DNA of 64,000 bases from an uncultured Geobacteraceae bacterium (lineage in GTDB: Bacteria > Desulfobacterota > Desulfuromonadia > Geobacterales > Pseudopelobacteraceae), in assembly GCA_903901875.1 (NCBI GenBank), contig CAIUSO010000010.1:18813-82812 (forward strand), in the 5' to 3' direction. The notes under the pieces were generated by a model, which saw nothing but the letters and a program-made list of their open reading frames with translations, did not search any database and had not been told where the DNA came from. The position numbers and the translations under genes are program-made. Positions 8,802 to 17,189 of the stretch are shown here, in pieces (the first letter of the stretch is position 1; each line of letters begins with the position of its first letter).

Positions 8802-10496
8802 TCACTGAATGGTGGTTGATGATAGCCGAATGTCTGTCATGGCCTGCGTATACTCTCTGCGTGCTTCATTAATCTGTCCCGTATTCCGGTATAACTCGGC
8901 AAGCGCAACACGGGCATCAAGTAAGCGGGGTTGTAACTGCAAGGAAACCTTGAACTTGGCCATTGCGCGGGGATAATCCTTTTTTTCCAGATACACCTTG
9001 CCAAGCAGAAACTGTAATTCGGCATTTTCAGGACGATAACGGGCCAGACCATACTTATTCATTAATCTGGCTTTCGATACAATAGTACCAGAGTTACGCG
9101 CAGTTCTGGAATGGCTGTCTGCTACTGCCCAAAATTCCTGCTCTGTCTGTAAAGCCGCCTCGAATTCAAAAAACGCCCGATCGTACTCGTTATTTATTAG
9201 ATACATATTTCCCCGATACTGATGAGAAATAGTCATCTGGGGGTAATCATGGGCAAACCGTTGATATAATACGTCATCACTCTCCCATGGGGAACAGAGT
9301 GAAACGGTTTGAAATGAAAATAGCGTGATAACGGCCATTGCAGAGATTATGACATATTTTCTTGAAGTCACGGTTGAATAGCGAATTAATAAAACTGACA
9401 CCATTAACACAAGAAAAACTGAAGGAATGTACAGCTGCCTGTCAGCTATATACGCGCGGGCGTTATTAAGAATAAGTTCATTAGCCTTTACGAGTGCAGG
9501 CACTAACATGATGACAGCCCCCAGAAACAGCTTGCACTCAATTTTCTTTACTCCGATCTTCCAGACCAGAAGCACCACAACAAAACATGACAGAAGTGCC
9601 GGTAGCAGACCCGGCTGCAAAAGAGAGGTATAACTCCATACGGGATAATAATAGCTCAGGTTAAACGGAACGAAAAATATTTTTAAATAGTCGGTAAATG
9701 CCGAAAAAAAGAGCAATAAAGATTCAACAGGACTATACATTCCAGAAGCTTCAGGTATGCCCACTACCAGAATCCGAATGAATGCATAAACACATATCAC
9801 CCACATATATGGGAGATGGCTTTTTAGCGTATTCTTGACATCTGAACGGATGGTGGTAAACAAGAGGGCAACCAGGGGAAAAAGTACTGCAGACTCCTTT
9901 GAGAGCAGGGCACAGGAAAAGGTCAAGAGAGAAAGTACACGTTTTCCCGTCAGGCAAAAATAGAAAGAAGAAACAATAAAGAAACCGAGGAGGTTTTCAT
10001 TCATGGCCACTCTGCCGATTAACTCGTTGTGTGCCGGATGAACGGCAAAGAGAGCTGCCGCAATGAGGGAAAAGGTTCGATCCGCATTCAATACAATAAG
10101 TCCGGTGCGGTAGACAAGAAATGCCGTAAGCAGATGCAGCAAGAGATTCGATAGATGGAAACCAACCGGGTTCAACCCCCACATCGTATAATTTGCCATA
10201 TAAAGAACATCTAATGCGGGACGGTAATAGATAAATGAAAAATCAGAATAAAAACTTTTGTCATGGAGCAGGCCGAGGGGGCGGGAGAATATATCTATGA
10301 AATTGGCTACGGTGAAATTAATTTTAGGATTATTGACGATCAGACCATAGTCATCAAGAAATAAAAAAGAGTTTTTAAGCGTTGGAACGGCAATAATTGA
10401 TACAAGAAACAGGAGAACTATATACGGACGTGCATCAAAACGTTGTATTGATCGCTTGAATTCCCCATAACCTGCTCGTTTGGTGTCGCTGGTCAT
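8802..10496 (-). CDS. GT-C-like polytopic membrane protein with C-terminal TPRs
   Basis: A 564-residue protein with about ten or more hydrophobic segments across its first 410 residues and TPR motifs near 480-555 (ELQFLLGKVYLEKKDY). After the first membrane helix a FLDDYG acidic pair stands where GT-C glycosyltransferases (PMT/TMTC type) carry their catalytic acidic loop. The architecture matches TMTC-like O-glycosyltransferases using polyprenyl-phosphate sugars. The ATG overlaps the upstream ABC ATPase stop by one base (TAATG). With its paralogue at 13106-14878 it flanks the ABC genes. Transferase activity is inferred from fold and context. Confidence 0.7.
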   Translation of the reverse strand: MTSDTKRAGYGEFKRSIQRFDARPYIVLLFLVSIIAVPTLKNSFLFLDDYGLIVNNPKINFTVANFIDIFSRPLGLLHDKSFYSDFSFIYYRPALDVLYMANYTMWGLNPVGFHLSNLLLHLLTAFLVYRTGLIVLNADRTFSLIAAALFAVHPAHNELIGRVAMNENLLGFFIVSSFYFCLTGKRVLSLLTFSCALLSKESAVLFPLVALLFTTIRSDVKNTLKSHLPYMWVICVYAFIRILVVGIPEASGMYSPVESLLLFFSAFTDYLKIFFVPFNLSYYYPVWSYTSLLQPGLLPALLSCFVVVLLVWKIGVKKIECKLFLGAVIMLVPALVKANELILNNARAYIADRQLYIPSVFLVLMVSVLLIRYSTVTSRKYVIISAMAVITLFSFQTVSLCSPWESDDVLYQRFAHDYPQMTISHQYRGNMYLINNEYDRAFFEFEAALQTEQEFWAVADSHSRTARNSGTIVSKARLMNKYGLARYRPENAELQFLLGKVYLEKKDYPRAMAKFKVSLQLQPRLLDARVALAELYRNTGQINEARREYTQAMTDIRLSSTTIQ

Positions 10497-11401
10497 TATT
10501 TAACCAGCGACAGGAAATAATCTTCAAGATTTTTTCGTCTTGTTTCAACAAGAACCACCTCAGACCCGCTCCTGATTACCAGTTCCATAAAGCGGTTGAA
10601 ACCATCTTTGGGAATATAGTATTCGAAAATGGTGCCCGATTGGCGGAGTACGGAAAATGGTGCCAGGTTTTGTAGTGTTGAGTCAGCACTTTGCAGGGAG
10701 ACAAGATACCCCTCCACCCCACCCTTGAGCAGATTTTCGACATTGTTCACCGCCACCAGGGAGCCCTTTACAATAATTCCCACCCGGTCACAAACTTTTT
10801 CCACATCATCCGTTATATGGGTACTGAAAAAAACTGTCTTCCCTCTATTCTTCAGCTCAAGGATTATGTTTTTTACCAGTGACCGTCCCAGGGGATCCAG
10901 ACCACTCATCGGTTCATCGAGGATATAAATATCAGGATCGTGGACCAGAACCTGGGCAAGACCGACACGTTGAACCATCCCCTTACTGAAACTGCGCATC
11001 TGCCGTTTACGTGCATCCCACAGTTCGAGAAGCTTTAACGTTTGCTCAATACAGCGTGGCACCTCGGCCACCGGAACCAAAAAGGAACGGGCAACATACG
11101 TAAGGTACTCTTCAGGAGTCAGATAGTCGTAAAAAGCTGGATTTTCGGGAAGATAACCAACTTTTAGACGTGCTGTACCCGTTGAGACCGGCACACCATT
11201 TATCAGGGCATTTCCCGAAGAGGGGGTAATAAGTCCGACGAGCGTCTTGATGGTGGTACTTTTTCCCGCGCCGTTCGGACCGAGAAAACCGAAGACCTCC
11301 CCTTGCATGACGTCAAAAGACAAGTCGTTGAGCGCATGAACAGACTGCCCTTTCTTTGTCTTGAATATTTTAACTAAATTATGAATTTCAAGCGCCTTCA
11401 T
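10496..11401 (-). CDS. ABC transporter ATP-binding protein (ABC-2 type exporter)
   Basis: A 301-residue ATPase with Walker A GPNGAGKST, signature SFSKGMVQRVGLAQ and Walker B IYILDEPMSGLDP, followed by a C-terminal extension of about 80 residues typical of CcmA/NatA-type exporter ATPases. Its start overlaps the upstream TPR gene by 4 bases and its stop overlaps the next gene by one base. The partner permease is almost certainly the ABC-2 protein at 12287-13078. The exported substrate is unknown; the place next to pilA suggests pilus biogenesis or a lipid-linked sugar. Confidence 0.9.
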   Translation of the reverse strand: MKALEIHNLVKIFKTKKGQSVHALNDLSFDVMQGEVFGFLGPNGAGKSTTIKTLVGLITPSSGNALINGVPVSTGTARLKVGYLPENPAFYDYLTPEEYLTYVARSFLVPVAEVPRCIEQTLKLLELWDARKRQMRSFSKGMVQRVGLAQVLVHDPDIYILDEPMSGLDPLGRSLVKNIILELKNRGKTVFFSTHITDDVEKVCDRVGIIVKGSLVAVNNVENLLKGGVEGYLVSLQSADSTLQNLAPFSVLRQSGTIFEYYIPKDGFNRFMELVIRSGSEVVLVETRRKNLEDYFLSLVK

Positions 11402-12285
11402 GGTGTGGCTCCACTGTCCGGTCTGTTACCCTTTGGATTTTTAAAAGCAAATTTACTTGATGTACCGACTTTTCCATCGGGCAGCAGGAAAAATGTACCA
11501 CCGTAGGGATCGGAAGGTGTTTTATCAAGCAAACCGGTTCGTACCAGTTCGTCAACAGATTCAGGTAGTCGGTTGTATTTCAGAGTAAAACGGTCCCGTG
11601 CTTTTTCAATAAGACTCACCTGCTTGAAGGCGGTCAAGCGAGTTTCAAATGTTTTTTTTGCAACAGGATTGCTGGCATCCTTTGCCATTAAGGTAAGATA
11701 GGAGATTGCATGGTCAATCTGCCCGGACTCCTGCATAAACCTTCCGGCAAGATTGATATGCAGTTCCTGTCCAGACAGTTCAGCAGCTTTCTGGTAATAG
11801 TACGCGGCACTCTTAAAGTCATGCTTGAAGTATGCATAATTAAATCCAACAAAATAAGGAAGATACCAGTCCCATGTACGATAACGCATACCTTCAATCA
11901 GCAGACTGTTAGCTATATCAATCTGACCCACATCCCAGACAAGAAATGATTGGGCGAAATAGTAGGCATCATTGTTATAAGGGTCCAGTTTGACTGCGGC
12001 ATGAATAGTACGGGACATGACCGGAAAATCGGGAGGAATTTCAATTTTGTTCTTTGCCATTTCGGCGAGGCCACCGAAATAGGTGATCACTCGCATAACC
12101 AAGGATGAACCGATCAAGAGTTTCTGGTCCGCAGACAGGAATTTAAGGGTTGCGATGGTCGGCAATACACCAAGCTTTTCAGCGTAAGGCTTGTTATGCA
12201 TGTAATTGACAAATGGGCCAAGTATGAGACCATAACAGAGGCAAAACAAACAAAAAGACAAAATGTGCCGTTTGGTACCACCCAT
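11398..12285 (-). CDS. membrane-anchored TPR protein of the pilin cluster
   Basis: A 295-residue protein with an N-terminal membrane anchor (about residues 7-27), a TPR-like helical region near 90-195 and a distinct C-terminal tail. The tail reads like the end of a type II pseudopilin: LPESVDELVRTGLLDK, then PSDPYGGTFFLLPDGKVG. It sits between the ABC ATPase (4-base overlap) and the permease (one-base gap), so it is probably part of the exporter complex. I do not recognise a named family. A periplasmic adaptor that contacts pilins is a reasonable guess, not shown by sequence. Confidence 0.7.
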   Translation of the reverse strand: MGGTKRHILSFCLFCLCYGLILGPFVNYMHNKPYAEKLGVLPTIATLKFLSADQKLLIGSSLVMRVITYFGGLAEMAKNKIEIPPDFPVMSRTIHAAVKLDPYNNDAYYFAQSFLVWDVGQIDIANSLLIEGMRYRTWDWYLPYFVGFNYAYFKHDFKSAAYYYQKAAELSGQELHINLAGRFMQESGQIDHAISYLTLMAKDASNPVAKKTFETRLTAFKQVSLIEKARDRFTLKYNRLPESVDELVRTGLLDKTPSDPYGGTFFLLPDGKVGTSSKFAFKNPKGNRPDSGATP

Positions 12286-12286
12286 A

Positions 12287-13078
12287 CTAGTTCATTTCCC
12301 TTTTTTCAAACAGCAGAGTCGCCACAGAAATAACCATACAGAGATACACCACAAAATATACTCCGGTCATCAAAACACCGGATACCTGTATTGGAACCCG
12401 GTACACTGCATTAATTTTAAAATCGAAGGCACTGAAATTGGGTAATATATAATAGACAAAAGTAGCCATGTTTTTAGTGATAGACGATATGCCGATCGTA
12501 GCCGGTGCATTAATATAATCATGCACCTGCTGAGAAGCATTACCGACAAAATAAATGCAGATTGAACCAAAAACAGGTAAAAAGAATGAAGTGGCCACCG
12601 AAGAAAAGAGAAATGCGAAAGCAACAATAAGAATGTACTTGCAGGCATCAAAAAAGATTGACAAGAAAAACAGATTCCAGACAATTGGTCGCTCGGGAGG
12701 GTAGATACCCGCAGTAATCAGTACCGTTAACACTGCAACGCCCCCTAACAAAAGGGCAACCAGAAAAATAAAAGCTGCAATGCCGGAAAATTTACCTACC
12801 AGATATGCGGATCGACTACTTGGCCAAGAAAGAACCGGATACGTATAGCGTCGTTCTATATCCCGCCAGAGATGTGTTCCCCCCAGAAAAAGGGAAAGAA
12901 GCAATAAAATAAAGGAAATCAGGGAAAGTGACAGGGTCATGGACAGTTCGGTGGCTTGTCGCATTGAGAGAGTAGCTACCGACGGTATCAGCAAAAATAT
13001 GAGCGCTGAAAAAATTATTCCATGAAAAATACGATCACGGATAATACTTTTAAAGGTTATTTCAAAATGGTTCAACAT
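12287..13078 (-). CDS. ABC-2 type transporter permease
   Basis: A 263-residue integral membrane protein with about six hydrophobic segments and no soluble domain, as for ABC-2 permeases such as NatB. Its partner ATPase is encoded two genes downstream in the same operon. The track start at 13096 precedes a good ribosome site (CGGGAG) that favours the ATG at 13078, giving MLNHFEITFKSIIRDR at the N-terminus; a short amphipathic segment before the first helix is typical of the family. Substrate unknown. Confidence 0.85.
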   Translation of the reverse strand: MLNHFEITFKSIIRDRIFHGIIFSALIFLLIPSVATLSMRQATELSMTLSLSLISFILLLLSLFLGGTHLWRDIERRYTYPVLSWPSSRSAYLVGKFSGIAAFIFLVALLLGGVAVLTVLITAGIYPPERPIVWNLFFLSIFFDACKYILIVAFAFLFSSVATSFFLPVFGSICIYFVGNASQQVHDYINAPATIGISSITKNMATFVYYILPNFSAFDFKINAVYRVPIQVSGVLMTGVYFVVYLCMVISVATLLFEKREMN

Positions 13079-13105
13079 GACTGCTTGCTCCCGCACTGAC
13101 GGCTT

Positions 13106-14878
13106 TCAGTTAGATTTCGGAACAGGTTCCGTTTTGAGGGCCATTTTCCTAGCGAAATTTTTATACATCGATTCCTTGGGTGCAACTTCAGCGACTTTCT
13201 CAAACAATTCGTGGGCGTGTTTTTTGTTATTTCCGGCTAACTCCAGCTGGGCTGCACGGTAGAGATGATCAGAATCGCCACTCCTTTTATAATACAACTC
13301 ATGTAAAACGACAAGTTTAGGATTTATACGTAAAGCACGCCGACGGTCCTTACTGTAAATTTTCTCCAGTTCCATCAAGTTGATATATGTCTTGATTATT
13401 TCAATATCTGCCGCTTCAATAGTTCCCTGCTTGTACGATGAGTCCAGAACCCGGTATGCCTCAGCATACATTTTTTTATTTCCATACATAAGTGCCTGAT
13501 TAACGAAGAGGAGAGGCATATTTCCCCCGTTTGTAGTTTTCTTGCCCCGCTCTATCTGTTCAGCAGCTTCTGTAAATTTACTATTCTCAATAAGTGCGAT
13601 TGCCAGTTCATTGTTTATACTTGCAAAATTGGGGGATTTTTTTTGAGTATCCTGATAGAGAGTAAGATTATCCTGCCATATTTCAGCCCGATGGGCAGTT
13701 ATACCGGCAATACAGACCAAGAAAATGAACAGTATGAGGGTGGCATTTCGAACCGAAAAAAAACGGGAAAGAGAGGAAAATGTATCGACAACAGCACATG
13801 CAAAAAACAGTGAGGGGATATACATATAGCGCTCCGCAAAGGGAGTCCAGGCTATCTGGGCACGGGATATCACAAACGCCGATAACATAACCACAAGGGA
13901 TGCCAGAAACATTTGAACAGCGATGAGTTTGTGCCATTTTATCATAAGATAACAGGAGGTGATAATAACGGCAATTCCAAGCACGCCATAGATACTGCTG
14001 ATTTCGGTAATTGCGAAGTTGAGCGGCAACGGCATAAAAAGCTTTTTAACATAAAAACCGATTAAAGTCAACATGTTATACGCTATACTTATCGCAATTT
14101 CTGGTGTATGTCCCGAAACAGTGTGGGTTGCGGGCTTGGTAACCACCTTCGCCATAATCGCGAGGGTTTTGATTCGCAGGAGTACATAGAAGAGACCAAC
14201 AGTTAGAAAAGGAGCTACAAGCAGAAAAAAACGTTTGGCACATAGTTGTCTGCCTGAAGTGTTAAAACAGGTGCGAAGCTGAAGGTCATTCATACATACG
14301 AGGAGAAAAAAAGCGGGAAGACAAAAAAGAGCCGTTTCCTTAGCCAGACCTCCCACCAGGCAACAGAGTGAAGCAATCCATAACAGTAATAAGGAGTGAT
14401 CTTTTTTCAAGAACAGGCAGGTGCAATAGAGTCCCATAAGGGCAAACATCGCGGCAAGCGGATCGGTTCGCCCAGAAATCCAGGCAACTGATTCAACATT
14501 CAACGGGTGAAATGCGAATATGCAGGCAGAAACAAAGGCAAGTTCCACTTTCTTTTCATGCTGCCTGAACAGTACAAGACCTGAACAGAACAAAAGCAGC
14601 GAGTTAACCAGGTGAATTAACAGATTTTCAAGATGCATCGCCTGTGGGCTAAAACCGAGTACCGAACTGTCAATGTAGTACGAAAGAATTGTCAGCGGTC
14701 GGAAATAACTGACAGAACGAAGCGGGTTAAACAGAGAAACAATGTTGAACGTTGCCACACTGGGCAGATCATCCAGCATCCGCAGATCATCAACAGAATT
14801 TATCCCGGAAAATACCACCGGATAGTAAATGCCAAGAACAAAAATAATTAGTGCGAGAAGTGCGGTTGTCTTTTTCAT
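13106..14878 (-). CDS. GT-C-like polytopic membrane protein with C-terminal TPRs (TMTC-like)
   Basis: A 590-residue paralogue in design of the gene at 8802-10496: about twelve hydrophobic segments through residue 400, a conserved acidic pair in the first exported loop (GINSVDDLRMLDD), the TMTC-type segment FHPLNVESVAWISGRTD, and TPR-like helices after residue 420. Such proteins transfer sugars from polyprenyl-phosphate carriers to proteins. It is the first gene after pilA-C, separated by a 15-bp perfect hairpin. The track start at 14923 lies inside that hairpin; the ATG at 14878 has a purine-rich GAAGAGA site. A pilin or other surface protein is a plausible acceptor, but this is inference. 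Confidence 0.72.
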   Translation of the reverse strand: MKKTTALLALIIFVLGIYYPVVFSGINSVDDLRMLDDLPSVATFNIVSLFNPLRSVSYFRPLTILSYYIDSSVLGFSPQAMHLENLLIHLVNSLLLFCSGLVLFRQHEKKVELAFVSACIFAFHPLNVESVAWISGRTDPLAAMFALMGLYCTCLFLKKDHSLLLLWIASLCCLVGGLAKETALFCLPAFFLLVCMNDLQLRTCFNTSGRQLCAKRFFLLVAPFLTVGLFYVLLRIKTLAIMAKVVTKPATHTVSGHTPEIAISIAYNMLTLIGFYVKKLFMPLPLNFAITEISSIYGVLGIAVIITSCYLMIKWHKLIAVQMFLASLVVMLSAFVISRAQIAWTPFAERYMYIPSLFFACAVVDTFSSLSRFFSVRNATLILFIFLVCIAGITAHRAEIWQDNLTLYQDTQKKSPNFASINNELAIALIENSKFTEAAEQIERGKKTTNGGNMPLLFVNQALMYGNKKMYAEAYRVLDSSYKQGTIEAADIEIIKTYINLMELEKIYSKDRRRALRINPKLVVLHELYYKRSGDSDHLYRAAQLELAGNNKKHAHELFEKVAEVAPKESMYKNFARKMALKTEPVPKSN

Positions 14879-14892
14879 ATTCTCTTCTACAG

Positions 14893-14928
14893 TCACCGTG
14901 CGGAATAATGAACTATTCCGCACGGTGA
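14893..14928. repeat. 15-bp perfect inverted repeat between pilA-C and the TMTC-like gene
   Basis: TCACCGTGCGGAATA and TATTCCGCACGGTGA pair perfectly around a 6-base loop, just after the pilA-C stop and just before the next gene's ribosome site. There is no T-run on the minus-strand RNA, so it is more likely an mRNA-stabilising or attenuating hairpin than a plain terminator. Confidence 0.85.
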
Positions 14929-14937
14929 AGAATCAAT

Positions 14938-15252
14938 TTACTGGGCCTGCCACGAGTCCCATACAACCGTCTGCGAACCGGACGGGACGGTTTCCAGGTA
15001 TTTGCCGGTTCCCTCACATTTATACATTTTTACATCACCGGCAGAGGTGCCGAAAGAGTACGTTCCATTGGCATGCCACGTGTTGAGTACATAATTGGAA
15101 CTGGTACCATTATAAGAGAACTTTACGCCGGTTGATACAGGAACTGTCATAGTGGACGTATTATTACCGATGGGTGACGTAATCTGTTGCGCCGCAAAGA
15201 CAGCCGTTGCAAGAAAAAGAGTCACAAGTGAACCAACGATTACTTTCTTCAA
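14938..15252 (-). CDS. PilA-C geopilin partner (short pilin chaperone-like)
   Basis: A 104-residue exported protein: the signal peptide KKVIVGSLVTLFLATAVFA is followed by a small beta-rich domain containing CEGTGKYLETVPSG. By position and size it is the equivalent of Geobacter GSU1497 (PilA-C/Spc), which provides the globular part missing from the short pilin and is needed for its stability. The start is TTG behind a strong GGAGGAG site; no ATG fits. It begins 26 bases after the pilA-N stop in the same transcript. Confidence 0.82.
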   Translation of the reverse strand: MKKVIVGSLVTLFLATAVFAAQQITSPIGNNTSTMTVPVSTGVKFSYNGTSSNYVLNTWHANGTYSFGTSAGDVKMYKCEGTGKYLETVPSGSQTVVWDSWQAQ

Positions 15253-15278
15253 GAGTTCTCCTCCTTCACAGGCTGTAA

Positions 15279-15485
15279 TTAGTTGGGATAGTAGCCGGTA
15301 TCAGTAAAATATCCTTCGAGGGCAGTTTTAATGTTTCTTAAATCTGTGCTTGCTGCAGTATTGTATCCTCTGGCTCGATATGCTGAAAACTGCGGAATGG
15401 CAATTGATGCCAAAATACCTATAATAGCAACTACTAACAACAACTCAATCAGAGTAAAACCTCTTTTTCCCTGCACCTTATACAT
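15279..15485 (-). CDS. pilA: type IV pilin PilA-N (short geopilin)
   Basis: A class III type IVa prepilin with only the N-terminal helix domain. After a short basic leader ending KRG, the prepilin peptidase site precedes FTLIELLLVVAIIGILASIA, with E5 in place for assembly. The mature protein is 59 residues, the size of Geobacter metallireducens geopilin, with aromatics at F1, F24, Y27, Y32, Y50, F51, Y56 and Y57. A GTG at 15488 is immediately followed by the ATG at 15485; both suit the AGGAG site. The truncated look is normal for Desulfuromonadia, where the C-domain is encoded by the next gene. Transcription is probably from the sigma-54 promoter at 15565. Confidence 0.95.
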   Translation of the reverse strand: MYKVQGKRGFTLIELLLVVAIIGILASIAIPQFSAYRARGYNTAASTDLRNIKTALEGYFTDTGYYPN

Positions 15486-15564
15486 CACGACACTCTCCTT
15501 TCATGATTGTAGTGAATAATCAGGCTGTTTCCTGCGCAGGAGTAACGAAGCCTGTAACTATATT

Positions 15565-15581
15565 CAGCAACAACCATGCCA
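15565..15581 (-). promoter_or_regulatory. sigma-54 promoter of pilA
   Basis: On the minus strand TGGCATGGTTGTTGCT has GG and GC exactly 10 bases apart and matches the -24/-12 consensus TGGCAC-N5-TTGC at all but one base. It lies about 80 bases upstream of the pilA start, leaving a leader of roughly 70 bases. The nearest activator gene is pilR, a sigma-54 activator. Confidence 0.8.
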
Positions 15582-15678
15582 GCAAGAGTGAATAAAACAA
15601 AAGTGCTAATAAATTCAGCGAATTAACTCAGGATAACAAGTAATATCACAGTAAAAAAAACCGTAGTTCATCAAAACT

Positions 15679-15753
15679 GACAATATTTGTTAGTACAACA
15701 AGTATCAAAGTGACGTAAGGGAGGAGCTACGTACAAACCAATACAGACAATAT
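15679..15753 (-). promoter_or_regulatory. candidate PilR upstream activating sites
   Basis: The octamer ATATTGTC occurs twice on the minus strand (15679-15686 and 15746-15753), 67 bases apart and about 100 and 165 bases upstream of the -24 element. Pseudomonas PilR is reported to recognise TGTC-containing sites. The rest of the 15489-15795 intergenic region is AT-rich, and I see no gene in it. Confidence 0.4.
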
Positions 15754-15795
15754 CCGTGTAAACCTCACAATAAAATAATCATAATCTTGATACCA

Positions 15796-17175
15796 CTACT
15801 CTTCCCCATTGTCCAAACCAAACTTTGCAAGACGGTACCGAAACGAGCGAAAAGACATGCCAAGCAACTCACCAGCCTTTTTTTTGGCACCACCGGTCTT
15901 TTCAAGAGCCTTAAGTAAATAGCGTTTTTCTATCTCTTCCAGCATCGGTTCAAGCATCATTCCGGACTCCGGTATTTCGCAATCGGCTGTCAAACCAGAA
16001 TATTTATTTTCACGAAATTGATAGGGCAGGCTACTTTCAGAAATGCAGTCCGGGTTTATAATCAGGCTGCGTTCAATGCAGTTTTCCAGTTCACGAATAT
16101 TTCCGGGAAATTGATAGTTCATCAAAAGTTTCATTGCCCCGGGAGTTACCGATGCCGGTTTTTCCTGTCCGGACGAACGATATTTACGACAAAAACACTC
16201 GATTAAAAGCGGGATATCCTCTATCCGCTCTCTGAGGGGGGGTAACAGCAGTTGCACCACATTCAGCCGATAAAACAGATCTTCACGGAAAGCACCCTCC
16301 TTGACCTGATTTTCCAGGATTCTGTTTGAGGCACTAATAATCCTGATGTCTGCCTTGCGGGTAACCGCATCCCCTACCCGCTTGAATTCCCGTTCCTGAA
16401 TAACCCTCAAAAGCTTTGTCTGCATGAGGAGTGGCAATTCACCAATTTCATCAAGAAATAACGTTCCTCCCTCAGCCTGTTCAAACAGGCCGGAGCGGTC
16501 ACTAATAGCACCGGTAAAAGATCCCCGTTTATGGCCGAAAAGCTCACTTTCAATGAGATTATCCGGAATAGCCCCGCAATTAACCGCAATAAACGGTTTG
16601 CCCTTGCGAGGGCTGCAGGTATGAATTGATCGAGCCACCAACTCCTTGCCGGTTCCACTTTCACCGAGAACCAACACACTGCTCTGACTGGCAGCAACTT
16701 TCAGTATTAAATCAAACAACTCACGCATTTTCGGGTTTTTACCAATAATACCGCAGAAACTGTCGAGATCACCCGCTCCCATGCGTAACTGACTGTTTTC
16801 ACGCTTTAATCCCTGTTTTTCAAGGGCGTTCACAATCAGCTGCAGCATTTCATCATTTCTAAACGGTTTACAAATATAATCATATGCTCCAAGTTTCATT
16901 GCTTCAACGGCTTGCTCGGCGGTAGAAAATGCCGTGATCATCAGAACAGCTGTCTCAGGGGAACGCTCCTTGATCCGAGCCAGCAGCTCAATGCCTGAGA
17001 GCCCGGGCATATTGACATCTGACAGAACCAGATCAATCAAACCGGTTTCTATGACTCTTAGTGCCTCTTCGGCTGAAGATGCCGTCCGAACCTCATATCC
17101 CTCCCGTTCCAGCAAAATAGACATGAACTCCCGCATACTCAATTCGTCATCTACCACAAGAATTTTGATTTTCAT
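15796..17175 (-). CDS. pilR: PilR-like sigma-54-dependent response regulator
   Basis: NtrC-type activator of 459 residues: receiver domain (about 1-120, phospho-Asp in [10 protein letters not shown]), AAA+ domain with Walker A GESGTGKE and the sigma-54 contact loop RGSFTGA (the GSFTGA variant seen in PilR), then a Fis-type helix-turn-helix near the C-terminus ([18 protein letters not shown]). It lies directly upstream of pilA in the same direction and very likely activates its sigma-54 promoter. The track start at 17280 is too early; the ATG at 17175 follows GGGGGAGC. No pilS kinase gene adjoins it; instead it is the last gene of an efflux operon, 14 bases after the permease. Confidence 0.9.
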   Translation of the reverse strand: MKIKILVVDDELSMREFMSILLEREGYEVRTASSAEEALRVIETGLIDLVLSDVNMPGLSGIELLARIKERSPETAVLMITAFSTAEQAVEAMKLGAYDYICKPFRNDEMLQLIVNALEKQGLKRENSQLRMGAGDLDSFCGIIGKNPKMRELFDLILKVAASQSSVLVLGESGTGKELVARSIHTCSPRKGKPFIAVNCGAIPDNLIESELFGHKRGSFTGAISDRSGLFEQAEGGTLFLDEIGELPLLMQTKLLRVIQEREFKRVGDAVTRKADIRIISASNRILENQVKEGAFREDLFYRLNVVQLLLPPLRERIEDIPLLIECFCRKYRSSGQEKPASVTPGAMKLLMNYQFPGNIRELENCIERSLIINPDCISESSLPYQFRENKYSGLTADCEIPESGMMLEPMLEEIEKRYLLKALEKTGGAKKKAGELLGMSFRSFRYRLAKFGLDNGEE

Positions 17176-17189
17176 GGTGCTTGCTCCCC

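Noticed and set aside
15279-15485. Truncated pilin pseudogene
   Set aside because: The short pilin plus separate PilA-C gene is the normal Desulfuromonadia arrangement; the leader, E5 and promoter are intact.
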